From: Gautieria morchelliformis
Lineage: Eukaryota; Basidiomycota; Agaricomycetes; Gomphales; Gomphaceae
Length of the DNA: 64,000 bases
Assembly: GCA_015179125.1 (NCBI GenBank)
Contig: WHVA01000273.1
Span: 1 to 64,000 of the forward strand
Direction: 5' to 3'
The position numbers were made by a program, and so were the translations under genes. Position 1 is the first letter of the stretch; the number at the start of each line of letters is the position of its first letter. This document shows, in pieces, positions 21,918 through 31,675 of this stretch. The notes beneath the pieces were generated by a model. That model searched no databases. It was not told where the DNA came from and saw only the letters and a program-made list of their open reading frames with translations.

Positions 21918-24265
21918 GAGAGGGGCATGGTTGGGATCCAGGTCCAGATCCTCATCATTGCCATGTCTTGCCGCTGCTGTCCATATACCGGACTTGAGCC
22001 GCGGACACTCCGCTTTCTGTGCCCTGGCTGGCCACATTCAAAGCATGTGATGCTGCTCGGTGCATTGCCGGGTCCATCTGGCGGTTGATCCGATGGTTTT
22101 GGAGGGAAGCTCAGCTTTGACGAGCTTCCCGAGGCCTGAGGCTGCTTAGTCTCAGGTGGCCATCCTGCCGGGGCAGGGTGGGGTGGCTGTGGACGCTGGG
22201 ATGTCCTGTTCCTCTGGAAAGGGGCAGGCCTGCTTGGGCCTGTCTGTGGCATCAGTTTGCTCAGTGCAAACCGTGATGTGCTGGCTGTTGCAGCCGCGCT
22301 CTCTGCCTGATGCATCCCCATGTTGTAGCGGGTCCTCAATCATGTGGGCTGCTTCGAAGAGCTGCTTTCTGCGTTGTAGCCCTTCTTGAGGACCTCATTG
22401 TGCAGTGTTTTGCGCAATGCTGACATGAACCATCTCCAGAACGTGTAGTCGTCTGGCGGCTGTATCATGCAAGCCACGTATTTCGTGAGGTCGTTCAGCA
22501 TTTCCTGAAAGGTCTTTGTGCCCTGCATGACCGTGTTGAACTTGTTCAATGCGTGGTGGTATGTCAGGGTGTGCAGGAACCGCTTCTGCAGGCCCTGCAT
22601 CACCGTCTCCAAGGTCCAATCGTGGACCTGGCGGTTGAAACGCTCCACGTTTCGAAGAAACCATTCTTGGGCCTCACCGGTGAGGCGAGTGCCCACATAC
22701 CCGACCTGCATATCGATGCTGGTTGGTCCCAACAGGCAATTCATCTTGAGCCATCTCAAGATGGCCATAACGAAGACCTTGAACTCTTTGAGGTCGGACC
22801 CTCCCACGTATGGCTTGGGATGGGCCAGCTTTATGCCAGCCTTCGCCAGTGCCAACTTCTCAGGGTCCATGTCAATGGCGTTGGCCATCGCGATGCGTAT
22901 CATTCGTGTGATACCGTCATATGGCTCTTGTGTGCTTTCTGGCTGGTCCGGTATGCCCTGGCCCTCAGTTGGGGCCATGGACCGGTCGCATGGCTGTGAT
23001 GTTGCACGGACCATGTCAGTGTATGCTCTGACTGGTGCCGGGGCCAGGCACCTCCGGTGCGTGGGCTTCTGGTGGGGGCGCATGATGCGTGCTGCCCATC
23101 AGTCCTGCATTGCGCAGGCGCAGCCTACTATTGTAGGCTGTGCACGCTTGCCGTGCATCTTGTATGGCACGCACGAGCAGCTCCTCGGGCTGCCGGTCGG
23201 TGTGGCCCTGGGCCACAGCAGCTGCAGCATTCTGCCCTAGCAGCTCAAGAGCCTGTGTGTGGCGACATGCCACGCTGGCCTCTTTTTTTTGCCAGTGGGC
23301 GGCCTCAAGCTCTAGGCTCTCAGAGTCAGGCTCTGAGACAACCTGTTCTCTGACGATCTGTTGGATCGTCTTGCAGCTGCTCATAGGTGCAGCTGGTTCC
23401 GCATGCAATTCATTCCTGAATTGTACGTCTTGTTTGACTGGGGCGGCCGGCCGTGGCATGCGTCATCAGTCTTGCTCCTGTCATCGTTGGTCTCGGGGGA
23501 GCATTCTTGTTTCCTTGCCGCCACGCAGGGTGCGCTCCTGATGGACGCAACGGGCTCTTTGTGTGAGCAAAGTGCCTTTTGCATGTCCTCTAGCGATGCT
23601 GCGTCCCATTGTCGGATCTCCTCTGCTTGGTGGAGTTCCTTACTGAACTGCATGAGGGCCATCACGATATTGTCGAGCCGCAACACTATATGCTCATGCT
23701 TATGGCCTGTGAGCATGTTCCGGTGCAATGCGTCTTGCACTTGCTTGGCCATTGCGTCCGCCGTCTCATTGTCGATGCCGTGCTTCCTCGAGCTTTTGCG
23801 ACTTGAGCTCGAATATTCTGAGGCTTGCCCGTCGTCGTTGGGCGCTCGTCTTTTGGTTTGTCATTCCCCATCAGGGACAACGGTCATCGTTCGACTGTGT
23901 GAGCGGCGGGCTGAGTTTCTACTTCGAGGTTGTATCGAAGCATGCCCTGCTCTTGAGGTTCTGCTGTCGGATGACAGTGAGACGTCTCTACCCTTGCCCT
24001 TGTTCCGGGGCCAGGGGGAGTGGGGCGGGGACGCTGGATTGTTGTCCATCAGTGTCCCCTCTTTGGCCACGCTGGGTGAGATGTGGTTGGGTCCTTGCTC
24101 GTCCTCGATTGGGGGACGAGCGCGGTGAGATCTACAATCTCTCCGTCTTCTGGTGTCCTGGACTGTTGGTCCAGGGTAGCGTCAGCCGTTGTGTCGCTAG
24201 GCTGCACCTGGGGGGTTGTCCACAAGCTAGAAGCTCGCATCCTTCTTCGACTGCGTGGAATCATC
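21918..24265 (-). pseudogene. gag: Gag of old Gypsy element, degenerate
   Basis: Several minus-strand frames together describe a long Gag. A Ser/Asp-rich N-terminal part begins near 24265 (MIPRSRRRMRASSLW). A coiled-coil-like middle has ALHRNMLTGHKHEHIVLRLD. The capsid part (23083-22343) has GGSDLKEFKVFVMAILRWL and GEAQEWFLRNVERF. A nucleocapsid CFECGQPGH (about 22030-22060) has its final Cys moved out of frame. At least four frameshifts and one in-frame stop are visible. The gene is cut at its 3' end by the nested chromovirus. Confidence 0.7.
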
Positions 24266-24365
24266 AGGCTCGCGGTCAACAGTAGAGGGTCTACTGGATG
24301 GTGTTCAACGGTAAACAGCCATCAACACAGTGATATTTTTCAAGATCGTGTGGATTTCCACAATT

Positions 24366-24390
24366 CAGTTGTTCGCCAAGCGAACAACTG
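24366..24390. promoter_or_regulatory. Leader hairpin of old Gypsy element
   Basis: CAGTTGTTCG-CCAAG-CGAACAACTG is a perfect 10-bp stem with a 5-base loop. It begins 18 bp inside the 5' LTR edge (24408), in the untranslated leader upstream of gag. The position suits a structural element of the genomic RNA; the function is inferred only from place and shape. Confidence 0.4.
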
Positions 24391-24407
24391 CAGGAAGTTC
24401 AAAAAGG

Positions 24408-25018
24408 TGTAAGAGAGTATATCTTAGGCCCTGGTGTCACAAGGGCAAGTGGAACTCGACCAAGATGTGGTTATTCCATGTGCTACGTAGTGACAGTGTA
24501 AGGTAAGATCTAAGGAACCGCCGCGCAGTTCCCACGCAAGAACTATACAGTGGATCCATAAGGATCCACTAACATTAGCTAATCTAATCCAGTAGCGCGC
24601 ATTGCCTTACAGCGCTTTGCAGTACCTAAGGCAGGTGCTGATTTTGCATGTGTTTTACCTGCAAGACTTAAAACAGTGATAACTTGGGGAATACTGCTCT
24701 GATTGGTTCGAAATTTTGTATATAGCTTTATGTAGATCGTAGGCAGGGCACAGAGTAATAACCTCACTAAAAATCAAGCAATTTGAAAATCCCAATTTTT
24801 GTGTGAATTTCAAAGTGGATGACTTTGCTGGATATTATTGTTCTGTGCCCTGCATATGATCTACATAAAGCTATATACAAAATTTTGAAGCAATCAGTGC
24901 AGTATTGCTTGAATTATCACTGTTTTAAGTCTTGCAGCTAAAGCACGTGGAAAATCAGCGCCTGCCTTACATACTGCAAAGCACTGTAAGGGCAATGTGG
25001 TTAAATAGGGTAATTACC
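24408..25018 (-). repeat. 5' LTR of old Gypsy element, carrying a MITE
   Basis: It aligns with 987-997 plus 8177-8397 over its whole length after removing 24610-24986 and one TA. The many substitutions against the left LTR show that this is the oldest member of the nest. Confidence 0.85.
24610..24986. mobile_element. 377-bp TA-flanked MITE with long inverted repeats
   Basis: It starts CAGCGCTTTGCAGTA and ends TACTGCAAAGCACTG. The two halves are inverted repeats over roughly 150-180 bp each with little between. TA is duplicated (24608-24609 and 24987-24988), and the empty site is seen in the other LTR (GCCTGAAGGGC near 8363). TA duplication and CAG ends point to the Tc1/mariner superfamily. 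Its terminal sequence is clearly related to the ends of the 16.2-kb element at 36084-52272 (shared TTTGCAGTACCTAAGGC). Confidence 0.9.
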
Positions 25019-25554
25019 GCACCCCTATCCAACCCTGACTCACAACAGCCTCTTTCCTATTCACTGATATCATATGAGCATTCAGTATAAGTAGTTTACG
25101 TTCGCATGTATATTCTGCAGTTCAATTATCATACATCTATCTTGTGCAAAACTCAACTACACTGTGGCCATCATCTTAAGCCCTCTTGTCTAGACTACTA
25201 TCTTTAACCAGAGCAGGGCTTGAACACCACTGGTGAGTTACAATACTTCACCTTCACCACTTTAGTCTTCGAACCTTTGTTGGTGCTGTCAGTGAAGGGC
25301 TCCAAAGGAGTGCCTTTGCTGGTAAAAGGATTGTTACTACTAGACAATATTTCCATGAAACCTTGCACATTACATCATCAAATGTCACGGGCTATTTTGC
25401 TTCGACTGTAGACAGGGTGAGCTCTGTTCGAGTAGCCCCTTACTTCATAAACATTTATTGGCTTTACATTATTCGCCGAACTACATACCTCATCGCACAA
25501 ACTGTTCAGGCATCTCCTGTGTTCATTAATATGGGATATTAACACCTAAATCCA
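25019..25554. other. AT-rich stretch without recognisable gene
   Basis: About 540 bp outside the nested element. A short open frame at 25220-25411 has no recognisable motif and is likely chance. CpG is scarce, as in the rest of 25-29.7 kb, which suggests old decayed repeat. Confidence 0.4.
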
Positions 25555-25798
25555 ATCTTGACACATTGTTGGAAGTGAAGCAACTCATGTAGTATGTCAT
25601 ATCCAAGGTTAGTCAAGGTTCAGGGAGGCCAGGGGAGGGAACGGTTGATGGTGAGTGCTGGGTGAGGGCCCTGGCTGCCGTCTGGCATAGTATAATATGG
25701 GCTTGCTGAGTAGGGTTCCTTAGACTTTTCTTTTTGATTTCCCCTCTGTCAGTTGCATGACTGTGTAATCTCTGTGACTAGTGAGAATTGCCCTTACA
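25555..25798 (+). repeat. Decayed LTR fragment of the nested-chromovirus family
   Basis: In reverse complement it reads TGTAAGGGCAATTCTCAC..., matching the family LTR (starts 15669, 21428, 58762) with many substitutions, mostly CpG to TpG or CpA. Its orientation is opposite to the other copies nearby. Confidence 0.7.
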
Positions 25799-26269
25799 CC
25801 CACACCTACCCACTAACTGATGGAAACACTTGCTCGACAGATGCAACTAGCGACCAACTAGAGTGCAATACCCCACCCAACAACAAATATTATCCATCCA
25901 CTCAGCAAATGAGATGCAAAGACTCAGCACAGTGGGGATATGAGGAACAAGGTGGGATCAATGGACAAGGTGGCATAGCAACACCCTCCAGACTCTGATC
26001 TGTTCTTTCACTAGCTGCAACACTCTCTCATGTCATGTAGGTCTGCCTCAGTGGCTGAACACTTACAACATTAGACATAACACCCAAGCCAAAACAAGCA
26101 GAGAGAGAAACACACCTAGTCTCACACAATAGAGGGGGATGGTAAACGGCTCCAAGGGAGCCAGGCTGACAGGGGAATGGATCCATATTGATGCAATTGG
26201 GCACTCGAGACCACAGCATGGTTAGGAACCCACCATAGGCACAAAGTGTGTAGTGACGACCATAGGTCA

Positions 26270-26510
26270 AATAAAATGAGGGGGAAAAAAAAAAGAAGGC
26301 ATCGAAGGACTCTTTGGAAAAGACATTCTTGAACTCTCACAGGTACTCCAAGATTTTGGCATGTTTCTGTGAGGCTTTAGCAAGGCACTGGGAAATTGTG
26401 GCCACCACTCAGATAGCTTCAGGTTTGCATTCAGGGGAGAGGCCCACATAGAGTAAGTGGTCCCCTTCCTCAAGCAAACAGGCAAGGTACCCTTGCTCAT
26501 TCTGATTTGT
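26270..26510 (-). pseudogene. Decayed pol fragment of the nested-chromovirus family
   Basis: The plus strand aligns base by base with about 19080-19310, the protease-RT spacer and start of the RT region in the nested chromovirus. For example GCATCGAAGGACTCTTTGG here stands against GCATCAAACGACTCCTTGG there. CpG sites of the intact copy appear here as TpG or CpA. Nothing is coding now. Confidence 0.65.
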
Positions 26511-26633
26511 CTGTCTCGTCACAACAAACTACAAACTGAGCCTTCCAACCCCTTGGATTCATCAATGAGTGCCTGGTGTGGGCCTGAGTGGCATTTCTGA
26601 ACCTTTTGTATATTGCAGCATTGTGTAGTCCTC

Positions 26634-27830
26634 TCAGCCCAACAAAGCAGCAGCTGAAAGGTTCCCACGTGACCTCCCTCGCCTGCTGTGTGGAGTGCAG
26701 TGCCATATAGTCCTCCCCCTACATTGACATCTCTCCCTCTGAAGGAGCAGCTGAACCACCTCTATGTGGCTTCTCATCACTGTCACCTGGAATGCAGTGC
26801 CGCATCTACCTCCCACTGCATTGATGTCTGCACCCTCCTCAAGCAGTAGTTGCAAAGGAAGTTCCATCCCAGTGATGGAGGTGTAGTAAAGATGGTCACC
26901 CATGTCATCTTCAGGGGAGTTGCTCTTCCAGGCGTGGCAAGGAACATATACCGGAAGCTAATTAGTGTACATGATATCCTCAGTGTTGAGAAGAGCCATG
27001 GTTAGCGGTTTCAGGGTTTCCAAACTACAACCCACTGACCAAGCATACTGGGCCCAGTACTTCACAGCATACCGAGATAGCGGATAGTTTGGGAGCTCAT
27101 ACATGCATCCAACATGAAGGTTAAGAACTTGTGTGTCAAAATGCAAAAGATATGCCAGGCACATCTCAGTGATGAATGTATTGGCCATGTGTTGGTTGAA
27201 ATAAAAGAATGAAACACAGCTGCCACAAATACTTTTGGAGATCAGATACTCCTTCACAGAGAAATGTGTGAGTCTGACTTCTTCCTGACCAGTGATACAC
27301 CCGAAGTATCTGCCAGTATTCCTGTCTTATGCAATAGTGACAAGACTCAAACAAATAGTGAGCTCTTTTTGGGAATTCAATAGTCTTTCATGGGGGTTGG
27401 ATGGACATGCATCTACTGCATGGGGATTCATGGCCAGTATTTCAACAGTTTCTGCCAATGGTATTGTCTGGACAGAGAATGCAATCCATTGCAAGACCTT
27501 GAGCGCAGATTGCCTATCTTCACCTCAATGTTCAAGAGAATCTTATTGGAGGTTTCATAAAGTGTCCTGGGAAGAGACCACAAGCAGTCTCAATGGCAGC
27601 CAAAGTAAGGCATTTCTCTGGTGCATCCAGTTGACACACAACCCATCAGAACCTTACTGTCTGATCAGTAACCCACCAAACATTACTTTACATCCCATGT
27701 CCAGCATTAATCAGAGTGATCTCAGCCTTCTTGAGCAGGACACCTGTCTCCAGCCTCATCCATCTCCCAGCCATTCATGCTTCCCTCAGCCTTGCCAACG
27801 ATGACAATGCCACAAGTATTGAATGTGACA
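26634..27830 (-). pseudogene. Decayed NACHT-ankyrin (NLR-like) gene
   Basis: On the minus strand a post-NACHT segment can be read in pieces. It includes FSVQTIPLAETVEILA (near 27480), VRLTHFSVKEYLIS (near 27250), FITEMCLAYLLHFD and YAVKYWAQYAW (near 27050). Then come ankyrin units (LQLLLEEGADINAVGG, RSHIEVVQLLL; 26903-26634). Stops and frameshifts are numerous. This order (winged helix, helical region, ankyrins) is usual for fungal NLR-like proteins. It is a second gene of the same type as 35389-57155 and is not part of it. CpG depletion suggests long silencing. Confidence 0.7.
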
Positions 27831-27834
27831 TGAT

Positions 27835-28040
27835 GACATAAAATGCAATACATACAGAAGGATTCCATTCAAAGGCCCAAAGCCAAGAAATGCATGTTTG
27901 GGATGCTGAGGCTAGATTTTGTGTGACTTTAATTGAGTTTTCCAATGAAGATGAGGGGAGTGGGGGTGTTTCATTCTCAACAACAAAGCAAGAAAATTGA
28001 TTATGTACAGGCAACATGGGCGCACAGTCTGAGAAACCCT
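27835..28040 (-). pseudogene. Decayed gag-pol junction fragment of the nested-chromovirus family
   Basis: The minus frame has MLPVHNQFSCFVVENE and PPLPSS...IKVTQN, matching the start of pol in the nested chromovirus (LPVHNRFACLELENE, PPLPS, KVTQKPN at about 20050-19950). It is too short and shifted to code. Confidence 0.65.
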
Positions 28041-28356
28041 CCAGGCCTGCAGAAACTCATGCAGGAATCCAGAGTGAATATATAATGCCAAATACAGGAC
28101 TAGGGAGCTCACCTGGCAGGGGGGGGGATCCAAAGAGAAAAAAAGGGTAAATATTCCCTCTGCCTGTCAACTATATACTATGAACTTACTGGCCTGCAGT
28201 CAGGGCCCTCCACTTGCTGACTGACATCAGCCCTGAGCCCCATGGTCACCCCAGAGCATGTACTCACCCTGACCACATTCTGGAAGGGTTTCTGAGGCCA
28301 GAAGCTCAGAAACAAGGCTTGGGCCTGAGACAACCTCAGAAGAAGAGGCTCGCAAC
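28041..28356. other. Degenerate repeat remnants
   Basis: It contains a scrap of the same LTR family (GGATCCAAAGAGAAA near 28127) and otherwise no recognisable gene. Confidence 0.35.
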
Positions 28357-28710
28357 TGTAAGGGTAACCTTCATGCATTGCAAAGATCACACAGTCATGC
28401 AAGGTGTCAGAGGGGAAATCCAAAGAGAAAAGTCTAAGGATCCCCACTGCCAGTGAGCCCATATTATACTACACTTGACTGGTTCTGGGGTCATTGCTCA
28501 GTACTCACCAGTGACCCAGCCCTCCCCTAGCCTCCCCCACCCTTCACCAACCCTGAATACCATGTACTAGGTGAGCCACTTCACTTCCAACATTGTTCCA
28601 AAAGCAGAAGTGTGGAGGTGGAGAAGTGAGTGGAGCAGAAGTGGAAAGAAGCAGAGCAAGTGGAACTCAGAGTGGTGTCAGAACTGGAAAAGGGGGGTTG
28701 TCCCCTGACA
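28357..28710 (-). repeat. Decayed LTR of the nested-chromovirus family
   Basis: It begins TGTAAGGGTAACC and ends GTCCCCTGACA, matching 15669-16158 with many changes and some deletions. The flanks GCAAC and GTGCG do not match, so it is not a clean solo LTR. It could be the 5' LTR of the decayed copy represented by 26270-26510 and 27835-28040. Confidence 0.7.
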
Positions 28711-29241
28711 GTGCGTAGAAACTGACTGGAATCAGAATTGGAAAAAGGTTCCCCTGACAAAATCTCCTAGAAATTGAGTCCATAGTTTGGTCAAATAACT
28801 GAATTGTCCCTCTTAGAGCATGTGTTTATAGTTTAACCAAATCCAAACTGAACACCCTCCTAGGGTGTGTTCACAGCTGGCCATAGTGTCTTCCTGCTCA
28901 GGCTTGGCTCAATCATGAAGCACAGACTGGCCTCTTTGAGAACCCATGCATCACACACATCCTCTGGTCTCAGTGGTTTGCAGACACTCATGATGAAGGG
29001 GTCTCATTTCATGTGTATTTCAACCCCATTCCCCTTCCAATGCTGGCCCTCATCTTTACCGCAGTAAGTGTGGCTTTTGGCCACCTGCCTGTCACCATGC
29101 TCACCAATCAAGGCCAAATTTCAGTTTTTTACTGATGTAGAGAGCATAATATCAGAGTCTGTATCCAACTGCTGCTCATCTCCTGTGTCTAGCAAATTCT
29201 CGTCACTAGTTGACAGGTCCTGGATTTGGGCTTTGCATCAA
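28711..29241. other. Unassigned CpG-poor sequence
   Basis: Two short plus-strand frames (28867-29067, 29068-29262) lack any motif. I see no gene. The text looks like decayed repeat, in keeping with the flanking LTR remnants. Confidence 0.35.
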
Positions 29242-29665
29242 TGTAAGGGCAACCCTAGCTAGCTGTGAAGGTCACACTACCACACAGCTGACAAGGGGAA
29301 ATCCAAAGTATATATAAATGAAGAGAATATACAAGAGAGGGGATTCTCACCTGACAAGGGGAAATCCAAAGAGAAAAGTTTAAGGACCCCCCAATTCAGC
29401 AAGCCCATATAATACTAGGCTAGTCAGCCAGGCCTAGCGCTTGCCATTTTCTATCAACCTTGCATTCTCCTGACCTCCCTGACCATTGATCAACCCTTGA
29501 TGTCATGTACTACACAAGTCACTTGACTTCTGATACTGTTCCAAAAGCAGAAGGTGGAGGATGGAGTGGAATTGGCGAAGCGAACAGGAGTGGTGGAAGT
29601 TCTCCCAGAAGTGGAACCATTTCCTAAAGTGGAGTCAAAACTGGAAAACAAGGTGTCCCCTGAAA
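29242..29665 (-). mobile_element. Diverged solo LTR of the nested-chromovirus family (424 bp)
   Basis: It runs TGTAAGGGCAACCC...GTCCCCTGAAA. The flanks are ATCAA (29237-29241) and GTCAA (29666-29670), 4 of 5 matching. It is shorter than the 490-bp intact LTR and has lost CpG sites. Confidence 0.8.
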
Positions 29666-29855
29666 GTCAACCCTCTTGAAGCAGGCAGCCATAGGTAAAG
29701 GCAACAGACAGGAGCTGCTGATGCAAGGGAAGAGCAGGCATGGCTTGGGACTCTGTTAAGACTGCGTGTTGTACTGTAGTTTGGCTTTACCAAGGCTGAA
29801 CTTGGAACTTGGAGCAGAGGGCTTGGCTTCAACCTTGTGGGTTGCGCTGACTCAG

Positions 29856-30638
29856 TGTCTGCCCTAATTTCAGGAACAGTCTCGGCTATAAGCCAAGGAT
29901 CGGAATCGATATCAAGCAGAAGGGTCTAGTGTACGAGAAGCTAAGTTGATATCTGAACTGAGGAACTACGATACATGACTGGGGGGTTTATATAGTAAAG
30001 TAGTATGCAGGGGCAGGTTAGTGCAAGTGGAACTAACCCAAACCAAGCACCCTTTTGGGATAACGTAAAAGGGAAAGCCTCCGGTTCGAACCGCCCCCCT
30101 CCCCATTTGTAGCAGTAATTACTACACTGGTTCGCCCCACAGATAGGTGTCGATAAGTGTTAGGATTACAAGGCTCCTGGACTTCCATCTGGCATATAAG
30201 ACCTACTGAAACTGACCGGTACTGATATGTATCTAAGGTGATTAGGCATTGTAAACAAACAGGAAGGATCCTATGTTGGTGCCAGCATATCTCTGGCTTA
30301 CTTTGGTAACTACGATACCCTAGCATGTAAAACACTTTGATTACTCTATTCCGCATTCCAGGTAGAGACTGCCTATATATGGCCTTGCCCCAAGGTGGCA
30401 GTATAATAAACGGAATTAAAAAAAAAAAAAAGTAGCATGCAGGGTCAGAGGGATCAATGATCAGAACAACAAACAGGGGAACAAAGGGTCGGGCATACAG
30501 GGAACTAACTAGGAAGGGAAGTCAGGGGTGATGGAAAGGTATGAAGAGAAACCCAAGGGAAGCCGAGTGAACCCCAGGGTTCCCAAGCGTGTACCGAAGC
30601 CAAGGTTTCAGGTCCGGACTTGGGAACAGATCATAACA
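29856..30638 (-). repeat. LTR of a further Gypsy family, probably a 3' LTR, split by a SINE
   Basis: The right end is CATAACA at 30638. Just outside it on the minus strand lies AAGGGGGAGGTAC, a polypurine tract very like the one before the LTR at 48301 (AAGGGGGGAATAC). So this LTR would be the 3' LTR of a minus-strand element whose body lay to the right. The left end (TGTCTGCC near 29856) is approximate. A TATATAG-like box occurs near 29990. No matching second LTR is in the window. Confidence 0.6.
30017..30430 (+). mobile_element. tRNA-derived SINE with poly(A) tail and long TSD
   Basis: The head carries an A-box-like TAGTGCAAGTGG (about 30019-30030) and an exact B-box core GGTTCGAACC (30083-30092), the internal RNA polymerase III promoter of tRNA genes. 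The tail is an A-run of about 13 bases ending near 30430. The flanks are AAGTAGTATGCAGGGGCAG (29998-30016) and AAGTAGCATGCAGGGTCAG (30431-30449), a 19-bp duplication with two differences, as made by LINE machinery. It is not a functional tRNA: no acceptor stem or anticodon arm fits. Confidence 0.82.
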
Positions 30639-30771
30639 GTACCTCCCCCTTATAGCTGAACCCATGAGGCCATAAGTGAGATCCCAGAGATCACCAGGTC
30701 AGGAAGGTTATGTAAGCTTTGTTTCGCATTCTGCTTCTTGTCTTCTCCCATCATCATCAACTTCGCAAATC

Positions 30772-31675
30772 ATGTCAGATGCGCCAGAACTGAACATTGA
30801 TGAGATTGAGGAGCTCAATGTGGAACTCATGTGTGCTGAGCATGAAGCAGAGGAGTGGCAGAATGCGCTCAAGGAAAAATGCCGACTTGTGCAAGAATGT
30901 AAGGAAGCAATGGAGAAGAAACGGCAGGAGGACAAGCAGAAAGCTGAGGAGGCACAGAAGGCTGAAGGCATGTGAAAAGTGCAGGAAGCAAAAGTTGAGG
31001 AAGACCGCAAGGAGCGGGAAAGAATAGCTGAGTGCCAGCGCCAGAGGCTTATGGATATTTTGGAAGCTGAACGGGCTCGGCAAGCGACAGTGGATCAGAA
31101 TATCCACATCCCTTCACCCAAGCCTGTTGTCATGGATTTGGTGACAGCACAGGCTCGGATGCTCACAGCCAAGCACACCTTGGAGAGGAGTATGGCTAAG
31201 TAAGCCAAGGTCTTCTGGACTGAAAAAAGGAAAAGCGACTGAAGAGTCGGAGGAGGAGGAGGATGAAGAAGTAAGTGCTTGGGTCGGTTCAGCTCGGATT
31301 CTGACTTATGCTCTTCTGTTATAGCGCGAGCCATGTAATGCTTGCAGGCATCACAATACAAAATGTTTGCACGGGAAGAAAACCGTGTGCCGGGACTGCA
31401 TGGACCAAAAGGTTCACTGCAGCTTCCTGGACGGGACACGGAAAAGAAAAGCCGAGGAAGGGGCTGAAGGGCTGGAGCCAAAGAAGGCAAAGGCAGGACC
31501 AATTAAGCCCTCAGGAGCAATACCAACGGTCGACATAGTTGCTGGGCCCTCAGGAGCGGGAGGGCTTTCCGGGGAAGAAGTGTCGGGAATGTTGAGGGAC
31601 TTATTGTCCCAGCAAAACCAGCAGCTGGAACAGAGCAACCACCTGCTCCGAGTTGGGGTGGATTTGGGTTGGTAG
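30772..31675 (+). pseudogene. Coiled-coil protein with Zn2Cys6-like cluster, antisense to adjoining LTR element
   Basis: Exon 1 starts at ATG 30772 (MSDAPELNIDEIEEL). It encodes a long charged coiled coil and is broken by TGA at 30973-30975, TAA at 31201-31203 and a frameshift near 31225. An intron of 54 bp (31271-31324, GTAAGT...TATAG) precedes exon 2. Exon 2 begins REPCNACRHHNTKC and continues with CRDCMDQKVHC, i.e. C-x2-C-x6-C-x7-C-x2-C-x6-C, which fits the fungal Zn(II)2Cys6 spacing. A basic stretch (RKRK) and a Gln-rich C-terminal helix follow. It starts about 130 bp from an LTR with the opposite polarity, as the antisense gene at 46991-48128 does. A DNA-binding role is inferred from the motif only. 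Confidence 0.6.

Larger units (their letters stand above)
987..25018 (-). mobile_element. Old Ty3/Gypsy retrotransposon, minus strand, host of a nested cluster
   Basis: The left LTR is 987-997 plus 8177-8397 and the right LTR is 24408-25018. Both read TGTAAGAGAG... forward and are clearly diverged. The flanks ACACC (982-986) and GCACC (25019-25023) match at 4 of 5 bases. On the minus strand the order is leader, gag (24265 to 21918), protease, RT/RNase H, integrase with a C-terminal chromo-like segment, extra ORFs, polypurine tract, 3' LTR. Subtracting the insertions at 998-8171, 10963-11653, 15669-21917 and 24610-24986 (each with its TSD) leaves about 9.5 kb, which is plausible for a Gypsy element with extra 3' coding. 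The catalytic residues of RT and integrase are mutated and there are many frameshifts, so the copy is dead. Confidence 0.85.

Noticed and set aside
28357-28710. Clean solo LTR
   Set aside because: The 5-bp flanks (GCAAC and GTGCG) do not match and internal deletions are present, so it is listed as a decayed LTR only.
30083-30092. tRNA gene suggested by an exact B-box
   Set aside because: No cloverleaf can be drawn and the segment has an A-tail and long target duplication, so it is a SINE head.
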